From NCBI RefSeq assembly GCF_036880985.1, contig NZ_JBAJNO010000009.1, forward strand, positions 620,001 through 684,000: 64,000 nucleotides of DNA. The letters are read 5' to 3'. Numbering within the stretch: the stretch's first letter is position 1; the number at the start of each line of letters is the position of its first letter. The notes under the pieces are model-generated. The model was given only the letters and a program-made list of their open reading frames with translations. It did no database searches and was not told the DNA's origin. Positions 15,948 through 23,194 of the stretch are shown piece by piece. The position numbers and the translations under genes are program-made. The stretch comes from Limibacter armeniacum. GTDB lineage: Bacteria > Bacteroidota > Bacteroidia > Cytophagales > Flammeovirgaceae.

Positions 15948-16883
15948 TTAGTTGATATGAGTAGCTACCCATTCACCCATCTTTTTGGATAGACGATAAC
16001 GGGGCTTCGTATATGCTACGTTATTCGATTTTTGAGGCATGCCTAACATCTGCATCATCTCACTCATAGAAATATCCGCAGCGCTTACGGGAGTAGCCTC
16101 AAACGTCATTTCTCTTTCAGTCTCGTCTTCCCACAGACTAGCACCGTAACCGGGCCACTCATTCTTTGCTTTGCATTCCTTGTAAAGCTCCAGCAGCTCC
16201 TTGTACTTTCGCTCGCCTCTCTTGAGGATGGTATCATCCACCTCAATCAATGACCAGGCATAAGGCGGCTCTTTCTCCACTGCTAGGAAGTAGAATTTCA
16301 TTCCCTCTTCCCACAGTCCTGCAGCTTCAGCAGCAGCCTTGTAAAATGCCGCCTGACGGTCATAGTCATAGGCGAAGGTGGCTTTGCGCTTGAACTCTTC
16401 AGGCTTGGCACTGACAGCGGTCTTGAGGTCCAGCACAAACTTTCCCTTTACCACCATATCCAGCTTGGACTTGCAGGGTACACCTTCCATCTCAAAGAAG
16501 ATTTCATGCTCCAGTAGCGTGTTTTTTCTAAAGAAGTTGAGGTGGTAATCCAGTGTATCGCATTTGTTGAGTGACTCAGCCATATCCTTAGCCTTGTCGG
16601 CTTCATCCTGACTGATCAGCTGCAAGCCAGCTTCCAAGGCTTCGGTATTGGCTGCCTTGCCAACCTTTGTTCTGCCATCCTGCTTTACTGCCCAACGCTT
16701 GTCCACCTTATGGGGCTCCAGCACTTTCTCATGCAGGTATCTGCCAAAGTTCATAGGGTTAGTATCCTTGTCCAGATCGCCATCAAGAAACGCCTTGAAG
16801 TGCATCGGGCTTTGCTTCAGGTAAGACAGGGAGCTATTGCTCACCCTGTCTTTGATGCTGTAATAGTCTTGTTTTTGTGTCAT
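15948..16883 (-). CDS. RecE/Exo VIII-like PD-(D/E)XK exonuclease
   Basis: 311 residues. N-terminal part with SNSSLSYLKQSPMHFKAFL and FGRYLHEKVLEP as in RecE-type (DUF3799) nucleases. Catalytic motif: Asp142 in KLDMVV, DLK at 152-154 and the QxxxY motif at Gln177-Tyr181 (YDRQAAFYKAA), which mark RecB-like 5'-3' exonucleases. It would resect DNA ends for phage recombination. The start overlaps the upstream gene by four bases (ATGA), so the two are probably translated together. No RecT-like annealing protein is recognisable nearby. Confidence 0.85.
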   Translation of the reverse strand: MTQKQDYYSIKDRVSNSSLSYLKQSPMHFKAFLDGDLDKDTNPMNFGRYLHEKVLEPHKVDKRWAVKQDGRTKVGKAANTEALEAGLQLISQDEADKAKDMAESLNKCDTLDYHLNFFRKNTLLEHEIFFEMEGVPCKSKLDMVVKGKFVLDLKTAVSAKPEEFKRKATFAYDYDRQAAFYKAAAEAAGLWEEGMKFYFLAVEKEPPYAWSLIEVDDTILKRGERKYKELLELYKECKAKNEWPGYGASLWEDETEREMTFEATPVSAADISMSEMMQMLGMPQKSNNVAYTKPRYRLSKKMGEWVATHIN

Positions 16884-17536
16884 TTGATTACAAGTGGGTT
16901 AATGCTGTAGTTGTGGATATTCTTGTCGCCCTTGACTATGACGCCTTGATAGGTCACAAGCCATGCGGACTTTTGGGGTTGCCTGTAGCCAGTGATGGTA
17001 TTCGCCTTCTTGTTGTATTGCAGAAAGAAGTTGACAATGCTTGCCCTTGCTGTGGAAACAATTCTGATCTGGGTCTTCTGTGTGCTGTCCACATAGGCTT
17101 CCGCAAACTGTACATAGGGAAGTGTCAGTACATCCTTGTTTCCGTATTTGGACTCGAAGGTGCAGAAGTCATGGCCCATAAACATCAGGCGTCTGGACTC
17201 ATTCATAAGCGTTGGGTTCCAAACATCACCCGACATATTGAGTGGTGCAGCCTCGGCGTCTTGCATGGCTTGCAGTACATCATCTGCATTGGTCAGGTCT
17301 GCCTTTACCTGATTATCCAAGTTGATCTTGGTGGCGGCTACCTGATTGGCAGCACCTCTAATTTCTTGCAGCTCGTTCTTCTGTTCTGGGGTTCTGTTTT
17401 GCTCTTCCATATCTAAAAAGATTAAATCTGTGAATGTGAATAGTAAATAGTATGCGATGCCTGCCAACACCAGCATAAGCGGGATGACAGAAAACATGCG
17501 TAATGCCCTGTTATCTTTTTCTTCGTAGTAGTCCAT
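16880..17536 (-). CDS. Phage protein with N-terminal membrane anchor, coupled to the nuclease gene
   Basis: 218 residues starting MDYYEEKDNRALRMF. One hydrophobic segment (about residues 15-36, VIPLMLVLAGIAYYLLFT) is followed by a soluble domain with ELQEIRGAANQVAATKINLD, MGHDFCTFESKYG and TARASIVNFFLQYNKK. No known family. An internal ATG at 17410 would give a cytosolic 176-residue form without the anchor. The stop overlaps the nuclease start (ATGA at 16880-16883). Where other phages have RecT beside RecE, this one has an unrecognised protein. Confidence 0.5.
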   Translation of the reverse strand: MDYYEEKDNRALRMFSVIPLMLVLAGIAYYLLFTFTDLIFLDMEEQNRTPEQKNELQEIRGAANQVAATKINLDNQVKADLTNADDVLQAMQDAEAAPLNMSGDVWNPTLMNESRRLMFMGHDFCTFESKYGNKDVLTLPYVQFAEAYVDSTQKTQIRIVSTARASIVNFFLQYNKKANTITGYRQPQKSAWLVTYQGVIVKGDKNIHNYSINPLVIK

Positions 17537-17561
17537 CAGTAGTTGGGTTTAGTATTTCAGC

Positions 17562-17837
17562 TTAGTCTAGATATTCCTCAAGGATTGTATGTTCCAACTC
17601 TTCCAGTGTGCCACACCTTTGAGCTAGACCTGTGATGTTCATCATCATGCCCTCAGGTAGCCACACCGGGCGACCTTTCAGCATCTCAATTGTTATATCG
17701 GGACCACATCCGGGATGTCCTGAGCCGTCAGGGTAATAGCTTACCTCAGGTTCCCCTAGCTCTATTACACAATCGGCAATAAGGTCCCATTCTGATCCGC
17801 AAATGCTTGCGGTCAGTTTGACGGTTGTGACTACCAT
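17562..17837 (-). CDS. Hypothetical early phage protein
   Basis: 91 residues starting MVVTTVKLTASICGSEWDLI. Short beta-rich protein with a Pro/Gly-rich loop (SYYPDGSGHPGCGPDI) and an acidic C-terminal helix (GTLEELEHTILEEYL). No family recognised. It sits between the excisionase-like gene and the membrane-anchored protein in the leftward early operon. Confidence 0.5.
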   Translation of the reverse strand: MVVTTVKLTASICGSEWDLIADCVIELGEPEVSYYPDGSGHPGCGPDITIEMLKGRPVWLPEGMMMNITGLAQRCGTLEELEHTILEEYLD

Positions 17838-17856
17838 AAAGTGGATATTTACATTG

Positions 17857-18117
17857 TTATGCGATTGATCTCTGCGAACGTTTACGGTTATTGAACTCCG
17901 CCTCTGCTCTCATCTCAGAGATGCACATTACACGCTCTTTTCTGTAGTAGTTATGCAACGCTACCTTGACTTCCTCAAGGTCATAGCGGGTTGAGTTGCT
18001 GTAGGACTTGTAGCAAGGAATGACTTTTCTATATCTCAGCTGGTAAATGTGGTTGCGCTTCACTCCTAGCGCATCTGCCAGCTGCCCTGCTGTCAAACAC
18101 TTATTATCTATGATCAT
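17857..18117 (-). CDS. Excisionase/MerR-like helix-turn-helix protein
   Basis: 86 residues starting MIIDNKCLTAGQLADALGV. CLTAGQLADALGVKRNHIYQLRYRKVIPCYK is the helix-turn-helix plus wing of the HTH_17/excisionase group (residues 7-37), followed by YDLEEVKVALHNYY. Such proteins act as excisionase or early regulator. It overlaps the preceding ribbon-helix-helix gene by four bases (18114-18117). Confidence 0.7.
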   Translation of the reverse strand: MIIDNKCLTAGQLADALGVKRNHIYQLRYRKVIPCYKSYSNSTRYDLEEVKVALHNYYRKERVMCISEMRAEAEFNNRKRSQRSIA

Positions 18118-18317
18118 GATTGGGATGTTTCGGGGGTTTGTAATGTTGATAGCTTAGAACACCTTGGCGGACGATTATCCGTCACAACCAATTCATAGAT
18201 GTAATCGGTCATTGTAAGGTTTCTTGCCTTAGCCTTTTCCTTGACCATTTCATGGAAACTTCTAGCTACTGTCAGGTTAAGCCTCGTGTCAGGTTTTTCT
18301 TTGATAATTACAGCCAT
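18114..18317 (-). CDS. Ribbon-helix-helix-like DNA-binding protein (first early gene)
   Basis: 67 residues starting MAVIIKEKPDTRLNLTV. The pattern TRLNLTVARSFHEMVKEKAKARN, then LTMTDYIYELVV, is that of a ribbon-helix-helix (MetJ/Arc) domain: one strand followed by two helices. It is the first gene of the leftward early operon, facing the repressor across the operator region, which suits a Cro-like early regulator. The tail is Ser/Pro-rich. Confidence 0.6.
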   Translation of the reverse strand: MAVIIKEKPDTRLNLTVARSFHEMVKEKAKARNLTMTDYIYELVVTDNRPPRCSKLSTLQTPETSQS

Positions 18318-18438
18318 AGTTTTACATTCGTTTACCGTTTTACTTCATGCGCTTGTATTGCGCTTACTTCATTACAAATGTGTAGCAAATTACCTTCAAC
18401 TGCAAATTATTGTGGGTATTTTTCTGCAATATTTTTCT
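18318..18438. promoter_or_regulatory. Operator/promoter region between repressor and early genes
   Basis: The 121-base divergent gap between the early operon and the repressor. It contains a 9-bp direct repeat TTACTTCAT at 18340-18348 and 18364-18372 that flanks GCGCTTGTATTGCGC (18349-18363), a near-palindrome with GCGC at both ends. This is a good candidate repressor operator. Sequence-specific promoter boxes are not clear in either direction. Confidence 0.5.
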
Positions 18439-19128
18439 ATGATATCTGAGAGAATAAAGGAACTCATTGACTATGAGGGCATTAGTATAAGAGCTTTTGA
18501 GAAGATAATTGGCTGTGGAAATAGCGTAATTAGTAAAGCAATTAAGAATGGAACTGATATACAAGCTAAATGGATAATAAGCATTGTAGAAAATTACCCA
18601 CAATTAAATCCATCATGGCTACTCCTTGGCGAAGGCAGTATGCTGAAGAACCAGGATATCAAAGAAAAACCTATTCACATTGAAAGCTTAAGTATATTAT
18701 TAACAAATGAGAACCTTTCTATCGTAGTCTTTGCTCAAAAAATTGGTAAGGATGCTCAGCAAATAAAGGACGCTATCAATGCAGGAGATAAGTACCTGCC
18801 ATCTGATTTTTTGAAGCCAATACTGGAGGCATTCCCAAACTATAGCCCGGAATGGCTTACTACGAATAAAGGAGAGATGGTAAGATCCGGTCTGTCAATA
18901 GAACCTAAAAAGGTAGGTGATTACTGTGAAGACTGTCTTGACAAGGAAAAGCGAATCACTGAGATGGAGTTTGACATGATGGATCTCAAGGATACAATCA
19001 AGGAGCAGGAAACCGAAATCATGCAACTTCAGGCTAGAGTGAAACACCTTGAGGAAGACAAAAACCGTCTGGAAAAATCACTTGAGGACAAGGATATGAT
19101 TATTGGATTACTGAAAGGAAAGAATTAA
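18439..19128 (+). CDS. Phage repressor with two tandem helix-turn-helix domains and a coiled coil
   Basis: 229 residues from ATG 18439 (MISERIKELIDYEG). Residues 1-66 form a Cro/CI-type helix-turn-helix domain of the Bacteroidota kind, ending NPSWLLLGEG (57-66). Residues about 82-145 repeat the plan: LSILLTNENLSIVVFAQKIG and SPEWLTTNKG (136-145). Residues about 165-225 are a strong coiled coil, probably for dimerisation. There is no LexA/CI-type protease domain, so SOS-style autocleavage is unlikely. It is divergent from the early operon, where a repressor is expected. The frame is open upstream to 18241, but that part lies across the ribbon-helix-helix gene. Confidence 0.8.
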   Translation: MISERIKELIDYEGISIRAFEKIIGCGNSVISKAIKNGTDIQAKWIISIVENYPQLNPSWLLLGEGSMLKNQDIKEKPIHIESLSILLTNENLSIVVFAQKIGKDAQQIKDAINAGDKYLPSDFLKPILEAFPNYSPEWLTTNKGEMVRSGLSIEPKKVGDYCEDCLDKEKRITEMEFDMMDLKDTIKEQETEIMQLQARVKHLEEDKNRLEKSLEDKDMIIGLLKGKN

Positions 19129-19449
19129 TTCTTTGAATACACTTTTTAGATGCTTGCCCGTATAATGTATCTACAAAATAGCATCTGCACTTACATACAT
19201 TAGAAAAAGAACAGGGAAACCTAACTTTTTATATATCGTAATTTTTTATTCAATCAATAACTAAAACCCTAAACCTATGAGAAAAACTGCTACAATGTGG
19301 CTGGAAAGAGAGAAGTTTTGGAATATTTAGTATAGTATTTTAAATCCTAATTAACTTAAGTATTCTATAATAAGGAAGATTCTCCAATCTAGTAAATAGT
19401 TCGTGGAGTATGCTCACTACTTTGATTTTTTACGTAATTTTTTTCAAGT
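19129..19449. other. A+T-rich gap before the cargo gene pair
   Basis: No gene of normal size. A 17-codon plus-strand open frame starts at ATG 19277 (MRKTATMWLEREKFWNI) and could be a leader peptide. The following promoter-like DNA is A+T rich. No clear terminator hairpin was found after the repressor gene. Confidence 0.3.
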
Positions 19450-19893
19450 ATGTCAATAACCTTTAACAACCTGAAATCAAAAACTGAATGTGACTGTTTA
19501 AATGGAGCAAATGAAGATAATCAGTCTACTTTTTGCTTTGTTATTAGTAAAGATTCCATCAGAGATAAAGATTTCACTTCCCATTGGGAAAAAGGAAAAA
19601 AGCCCAAAAAAGACTCATGTGAATCTAAATGTTCCTATATGAGTAAATCCCTTTCAATTGTCAATACCGATTTAGCACGTGAAACAGTACTAAATACTTA
19701 CAAACAATTGTTTAAAGTTGCTCCTAAGTATAAAAATCATGTTGCCGATATTCAACTTAGAGGACAAGCAGGTAAAGTAAAACATACGCCATCGAATAAT
19801 AATCCTTACCATGTTGACTTTTACAAAAGTGATAACTTTAGTTTACACTGTAATATTGATGTAATAAATATAATTCCTCTGTCAGATGTTTGA
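19450..19893 (+). CDS. Unrecognised cysteine-rich protein, first of a cargo gene pair
   Basis: 147 residues starting MSITFNNLKSKTEC. Five cysteines in the first 61 residues (14, 16, 29, 57, 61: CDC, FCF, CESKC) suggest a metal-binding or disulphide-stabilised N-terminal part; there is no signal peptide, so metal binding in the cytoplasm is more likely. The C-terminal half is helical then beta-rich (HCNIDVINIIPLSDV). No family recognised. The stop overlaps the next start by eight bases, so the two genes are translated together. Visibly A+T richer than the phage core. The position next to the repressor suggests expression from the lysogen. Confidence 0.55.
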   Translation: MSITFNNLKSKTECDCLNGANEDNQSTFCFVISKDSIRDKDFTSHWEKGKKPKKDSCESKCSYMSKSLSIVNTDLARETVLNTYKQLFKVAPKYKNHVADIQLRGQAGKVKHTPSNNNPYHVDFYKSDNFSLHCNIDVINIIPLSDV

Positions 19894-21145
19894 GCTTCCT
19901 AAAAATAAGTCCTTTCTGAAAGGCCTTATCAGCTTCAAGAATGAGAGAACTGTACTTTTCTCTGATGGGGAAAATGACCTCATTTATACTGGGTTCAATA
20001 ATTTTGGTAACAGGGTATTATCAGTTATTTCATTTGAAGATGATGATGAAGAGTATATTAGATACTTTTACATGATTGTTACTGATGACCAATACCATCA
20101 GTTTTTACAAGGCAGACTGAGTGTTCTCTCAATAATGAGGAGTAATGAAAGTTTTTTCGTTGTCGATTTGAATTATGGGGAAGAGATTATTCGTCATGCA
20201 GTTGTGTCTTTAGATAATATTCCTTTTGACTTTCATCCTCTTGAAGACTCTTATTGTCCTGAGTTTATTAGAGAGCCTTCATTATCATATTCAGCAAGCT
20301 TAAATGGAACAGAATTAAGTGATAGTCATAAAGCAACACCTGAGGCCTTAAACATGGTTAATACTCAATTTGCTAATATGCTAAGAGAGCCAATGCAAAT
20401 TCTAAAAGATTTTAATCTTCAAGGAAAAGTGTATGTAGAACCTCCTATGACTGGTAGTTTTAAATTGAATTTTAGAGTAGACCTGAATAATTCTCCCCAA
20501 ATAACTATTCATCCAATTAGCACAGAATCGATAGAGTTATTCCTTAATAAATTATACACTTACATACTTCATGATTTTCAGAATGAAGATGATTTACAGT
20601 TGAGTACTGGTCGTATTTCTACTGCTAGTTACGAATCTCTCAAAGAGGATTTACAAACTCTATATCTTAGTCAGCATATAAAGTATGAGGAAGATGATTT
20701 GAACAATATCTTGACAGGGGTCATAGATAGGTCACTTGATTCTTTAGTAGAGATAGAGTTTGATGAAGGGTATACAGTTATTGACTTTATTAATTATTCT
20801 AAAGAAGGAAATGAAAGTGAAATAGCCCACATTGAAGAAGAAAGTATTTTAGCTATAAAAAACAAGTTATCCAAACTTAAGGCTCCAGTGGAAGAGGATG
20901 TTGATGAATTCCTTAACCTATATAGAATCCAAGTTTACAAGTTCAATACTAAGACAGGCATAGGGAATGCTATTGCCATAATTGATGGTCAAATCATCAA
21001 GAATGTTAAGCTTATAGTTAAAGGTCTTGACTCATATACAAATACTCAATTTACAGAAAGCCTTCATTCTGATTCGACTATTGATATAAGAGGGATTGGT
21101 AAAAGAGTTAATGGTAAGCTCAAAGAGATTGTAGTAAATAATTAA
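19886..21145 (+). CDS. Unrecognised acidic protein, second of a cargo gene pair
   Basis: 419 residues starting MFELPKNKSFLKGLIS. The N-terminal 100 residues are beta-rich with TVLFSDGENDLIYTGF and YQFLQGRLSVLS-like segments, a pattern that resembles the start of DUF6575-type proteins; this is a tentative pattern match. The rest is alpha/beta and acidic, with a basic C-terminal strand (IRGIGKRVNGKLKEIVV). No catalytic motif or membrane segment seen. Followed by its own terminator. A defence or exclusion role is suggested only by location and cargo-like composition. Confidence 0.55.
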   Translation: MFELPKNKSFLKGLISFKNERTVLFSDGENDLIYTGFNNFGNRVLSVISFEDDDEEYIRYFYMIVTDDQYHQFLQGRLSVLSIMRSNESFFVVDLNYGEEIIRHAVVSLDNIPFDFHPLEDSYCPEFIREPSLSYSASLNGTELSDSHKATPEALNMVNTQFANMLREPMQILKDFNLQGKVYVEPPMTGSFKLNFRVDLNNSPQITIHPISTESIELFLNKLYTYILHDFQNEDDLQLSTGRISTASYESLKEDLQTLYLSQHIKYEEDDLNNILTGVIDRSLDSLVEIEFDEGYTVIDFINYSKEGNESEIAHIEEESILAIKNKLSKLKAPVEEDVDEFLNLYRIQVYKFNTKTGIGNAIAIIDGQIIKNVKLIVKGLDSYTNTQFTESLHSDSTIDIRGIGKRVNGKLKEIVVNN

Positions 21146-21171
21146 TGATTAAATTTTGTATGTAATACTGA

Positions 21172-21204
21172 AGCCCGGCACATAGAAGTGGCGGGCTTTT
21201 TTTG
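21172..21204 (+). terminator. Rho-independent terminator after the cargo gene pair
   Basis: AGCCCG (21172-21177) pairs with CGGGCT (21192-21197), with a partly paired inner part, followed by a T7 run and TTGG. It ends the 19450-21145 transcript. Confidence 0.8.
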
Positions 21205-21218
21205 GTTAATAATTCAAC

Positions 21219-21377
21219 TCAAACTTTTTTTATGTGATCTTTCTGCTCTTGCTTACGTTTTCTCTCACAATAACTTACAAAGGCATTCTGTTTTGATTTA
21301 GGAGACTTAGCATCAAAGCTGGGAGTAGCCAGCAGGTCATGAAACTGCTGATCTATCTTATCTAGGTTTATACTCAT
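21219..21377 (-). CDS. Small basic protein of 52 residues
   Basis: Minus-strand frame from ATG 21377 to TGA 21219-21221, starting MSINLDKIDQQFHDLL and ending KQEQKDHIKKV. Amphipathic N-terminal helix, charged Lys/Glu-rich end. Its composition looks protein-like and it ends just after the terminator of the convergent cargo pair. No family recognised; the length makes this uncertain. Confidence 0.4.
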   Translation of the reverse strand: MSINLDKIDQQFHDLLATPSFDAKSPKSKQNAFVSYCERKRKQEQKDHIKKV

Positions 21378-21744
21378 TGCAATAGGAGGAAAAAATAATA
21401 ATGGTTAATCAATTAAACATTAGCAATGTACAAACAGCTATACAAAATGTCAATATTTTAAACATTTTCATGTTTTAAATTCGACAAAACAAGATAAAAA
21501 CCTCATAAAATCTATTACTAGGTAGACAAAAACATGAATTGTTTATTTTTTTAACATTGAAATAAAAAAGCCAACCCTACAATTTGATAGGCTCTAATAC
21601 ATCATTTTATTAAAAAATATAGAGATAAAGACAACTTACAACATGCTATTATCTTAAGCACTAATTAGTAAATGTCTTATTGTATTCATATCAAGTAGTT
21701 TAGGCGGGTTAGAACAAAACGCATCAAAGAGAACCGCTTTCACA
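21378..21744. other. A+T-rich intergenic region
   Basis: No convincing gene or repeat seen. A 25-codon frame follows an AGGAGG at 21384-21389 on the plus strand but is too short to support. The region may hold the promoter of the small minus gene and the 3' end of the envelope operon. Confidence 0.3.
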
Positions 21745-22821
21745 TTAATTAATAACATTTATCTCTATACTGTTTCTTAATGTATCTAAGCCTTCTCCAG
21801 TTAGCGTTTCTACAAGAATAATAATGTTTGATGCCGTATTAATATCTCCAGTATCTGCGTGAAAAGTAACGGAGACATTTCCTTCAGCGTCTGACTTAGA
21901 GTTTTGTACTCCTGTAAACCTTCCTACTGAAATCACATTGGCATCATTTAATATCTGAAAAGCTTTAAAAGCAACAGGTAATCCTTGAGTCACTTCACCA
22001 ATATCTCGCCTGAGAAATACTTTTATGGCATTCGACTCTTTTAAGTTCATTGTAAGCTTTTCTGGTTCAATAAAAATATACTTTGGGTAGCTTCTGATAG
22101 GTTGAAATGTAAGCTCACTGATATAAATGGGGTCACTTCCTGTACTAGCCTTTATTGTAATAGGATCAACTGTATTTGGCATTTTAAATTGGGTAGAAAC
22201 AACACCATCTGCATCAGGAGTCATAGTTTTTTCTCCTGGTGCTCCAATGAAATTTCCATGTGTTGTTTCTAAGGTTATTTGATTTAAAGTAGTAGTATTT
22301 ACTAAAAGACTTGATTTAACTAACACCAGTGTTTCACCATCTGCTGGAATATTTGAAACTATTGTTGAACCATCTAAACTCAACAACTCTACAGATATGA
22401 CTTGGTCTATTTTTTTTACATTAAACTCAGTGTCTGCAACATACAACTCACCTCCACTACCTATTTCTGCAGAAACATAGATGGTTAGGTCATTATTAGT
22501 AAGTGGCACTCTAAGATTGGCTTCTGCAATTCCCTCAACATTTACTTGTTGAATACTTGCATCTGCTGTTATGCCAGTAAAAGTACCTGCTGAAGTTTTA
22601 AACTTAACAGTCCTAAATTGTTCATCAGCATTAGCGGGAATAGTAGCAATAACTTTGATGATAGATTCTCCATTACCTGTTATCTCTCCTCTTAAAGAAT
22701 CACCATCTACATTTAACAGTTGTATGGAAATAATATCATCTTGATTGAATACTTCATCCTCAATCCCATCACAAGATGCAACAATGCTCAAAAAGAGTAT
22801 TATTAAAGTATAAGACTTCAT
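21745..22821 (-). CDS. Surface lipoprotein with bacterial Ig-like repeats
   Basis: 358 residues starting MKSYTLIILFLSIVASC; the lipobox LSIVASC puts the lipidated Cys at 17. Three Ig-like beta repeats follow, with repeated openings (IISIQLLNVDGD, VISVELLSLDGS) and closing strands (DLTIYVSAEIG, PITIKASTGS); the last one ends EINVIN. The pattern recalls invasin/Big_1 domains. It is probably anchored in the outer membrane. It overlaps the preceding gene by four bases (ATGA, 22818-22821), so the two genes are coupled. A+T richer than the phage core. Confidence 0.7.
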   Translation of the reverse strand: MKSYTLIILFLSIVASCDGIEDEVFNQDDIISIQLLNVDGDSLRGEITGNGESIIKVIATIPANADEQFRTVKFKTSAGTFTGITADASIQQVNVEGIAEANLRVPLTNNDLTIYVSAEIGSGGELYVADTEFNVKKIDQVISVELLSLDGSTIVSNIPADGETLVLVKSSLLVNTTTLNQITLETTHGNFIGAPGEKTMTPDADGVVSTQFKMPNTVDPITIKASTGSDPIYISELTFQPIRSYPKYIFIEPEKLTMNLKESNAIKVFLRRDIGEVTQGLPVAFKAFQILNDANVISVGRFTGVQNSKSDAEGNVSVTFHADTGDINTASNIIILVETLTGEGLDTLRNSIEINVIN

Positions 22822-23192
22822 ATTATTTTAAATTCTCCTTGAGTCCAAGATATAACACGAATAAAGTTCCCCTCTACATCATATTCTATCAAGGAAACAC
22901 GCATAACTAAAAAAGGTACAATTGTAGGGTCAGTTAAATCAGAATAAAACTGAAAGTCAACATTCATCAATTCTTCATCAACATCTAAATATATAGACCT
23001 ACCCCCACTTTCATTTAAGTAAATATCTGGAGACATATCTGTTATTATAATTTTAAGTCTATATTGACATGCTGAATCATTTGGAGTTTGAACCTCAATT
23101 TCAACAGTGAGTTGATCACTAACAAATGTAAAATCTTGGTCTGTAACATTTTCAAAACTCACATCTGGGCTATTTAAAATAACTACTGACAT
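22818..23192 (-). CDS. Beta-rich protein of the envelope gene cluster
   Basis: 124 residues starting MSVVILNSPDVSF. Short, almost entirely beta-strand-like (QLTVEIEVQTPND, RSIYLDVDEELMNV, FLVMRVSLIEYDV), no signal peptide seen. Two bases from the larger upstream gene's stop, and overlapping the lipoprotein start by four bases, so it is part of a tightly packed operon. No family recognised. The lack of a signal peptide among exported partners is odd and might mean a missed start or a cytoplasmic adaptor. Confidence 0.55.
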   Translation of the reverse strand: MSVVILNSPDVSFENVTDQDFTFVSDQLTVEIEVQTPNDSACQYRLKIIITDMSPDIYLNESGGRSIYLDVDEELMNVDFQFYSDLTDPTIVPFLVMRVSLIEYDVEGNFIRVISWTQGEFKII

Positions 23193-23194
23193 TA

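Noticed and set aside
16877-17416. 179-codon plus-strand frame opposite the membrane-anchored phage protein
   Set aside because: The minus frame is coupled to the nuclease gene by ATGA and fits the operon; the plus frame is a shadow with odd composition.
21401-21478. 25-codon plus frame behind an AGGAGG
   Set aside because: Too short; Shine-Dalgarno motifs are not used much in this phylum.
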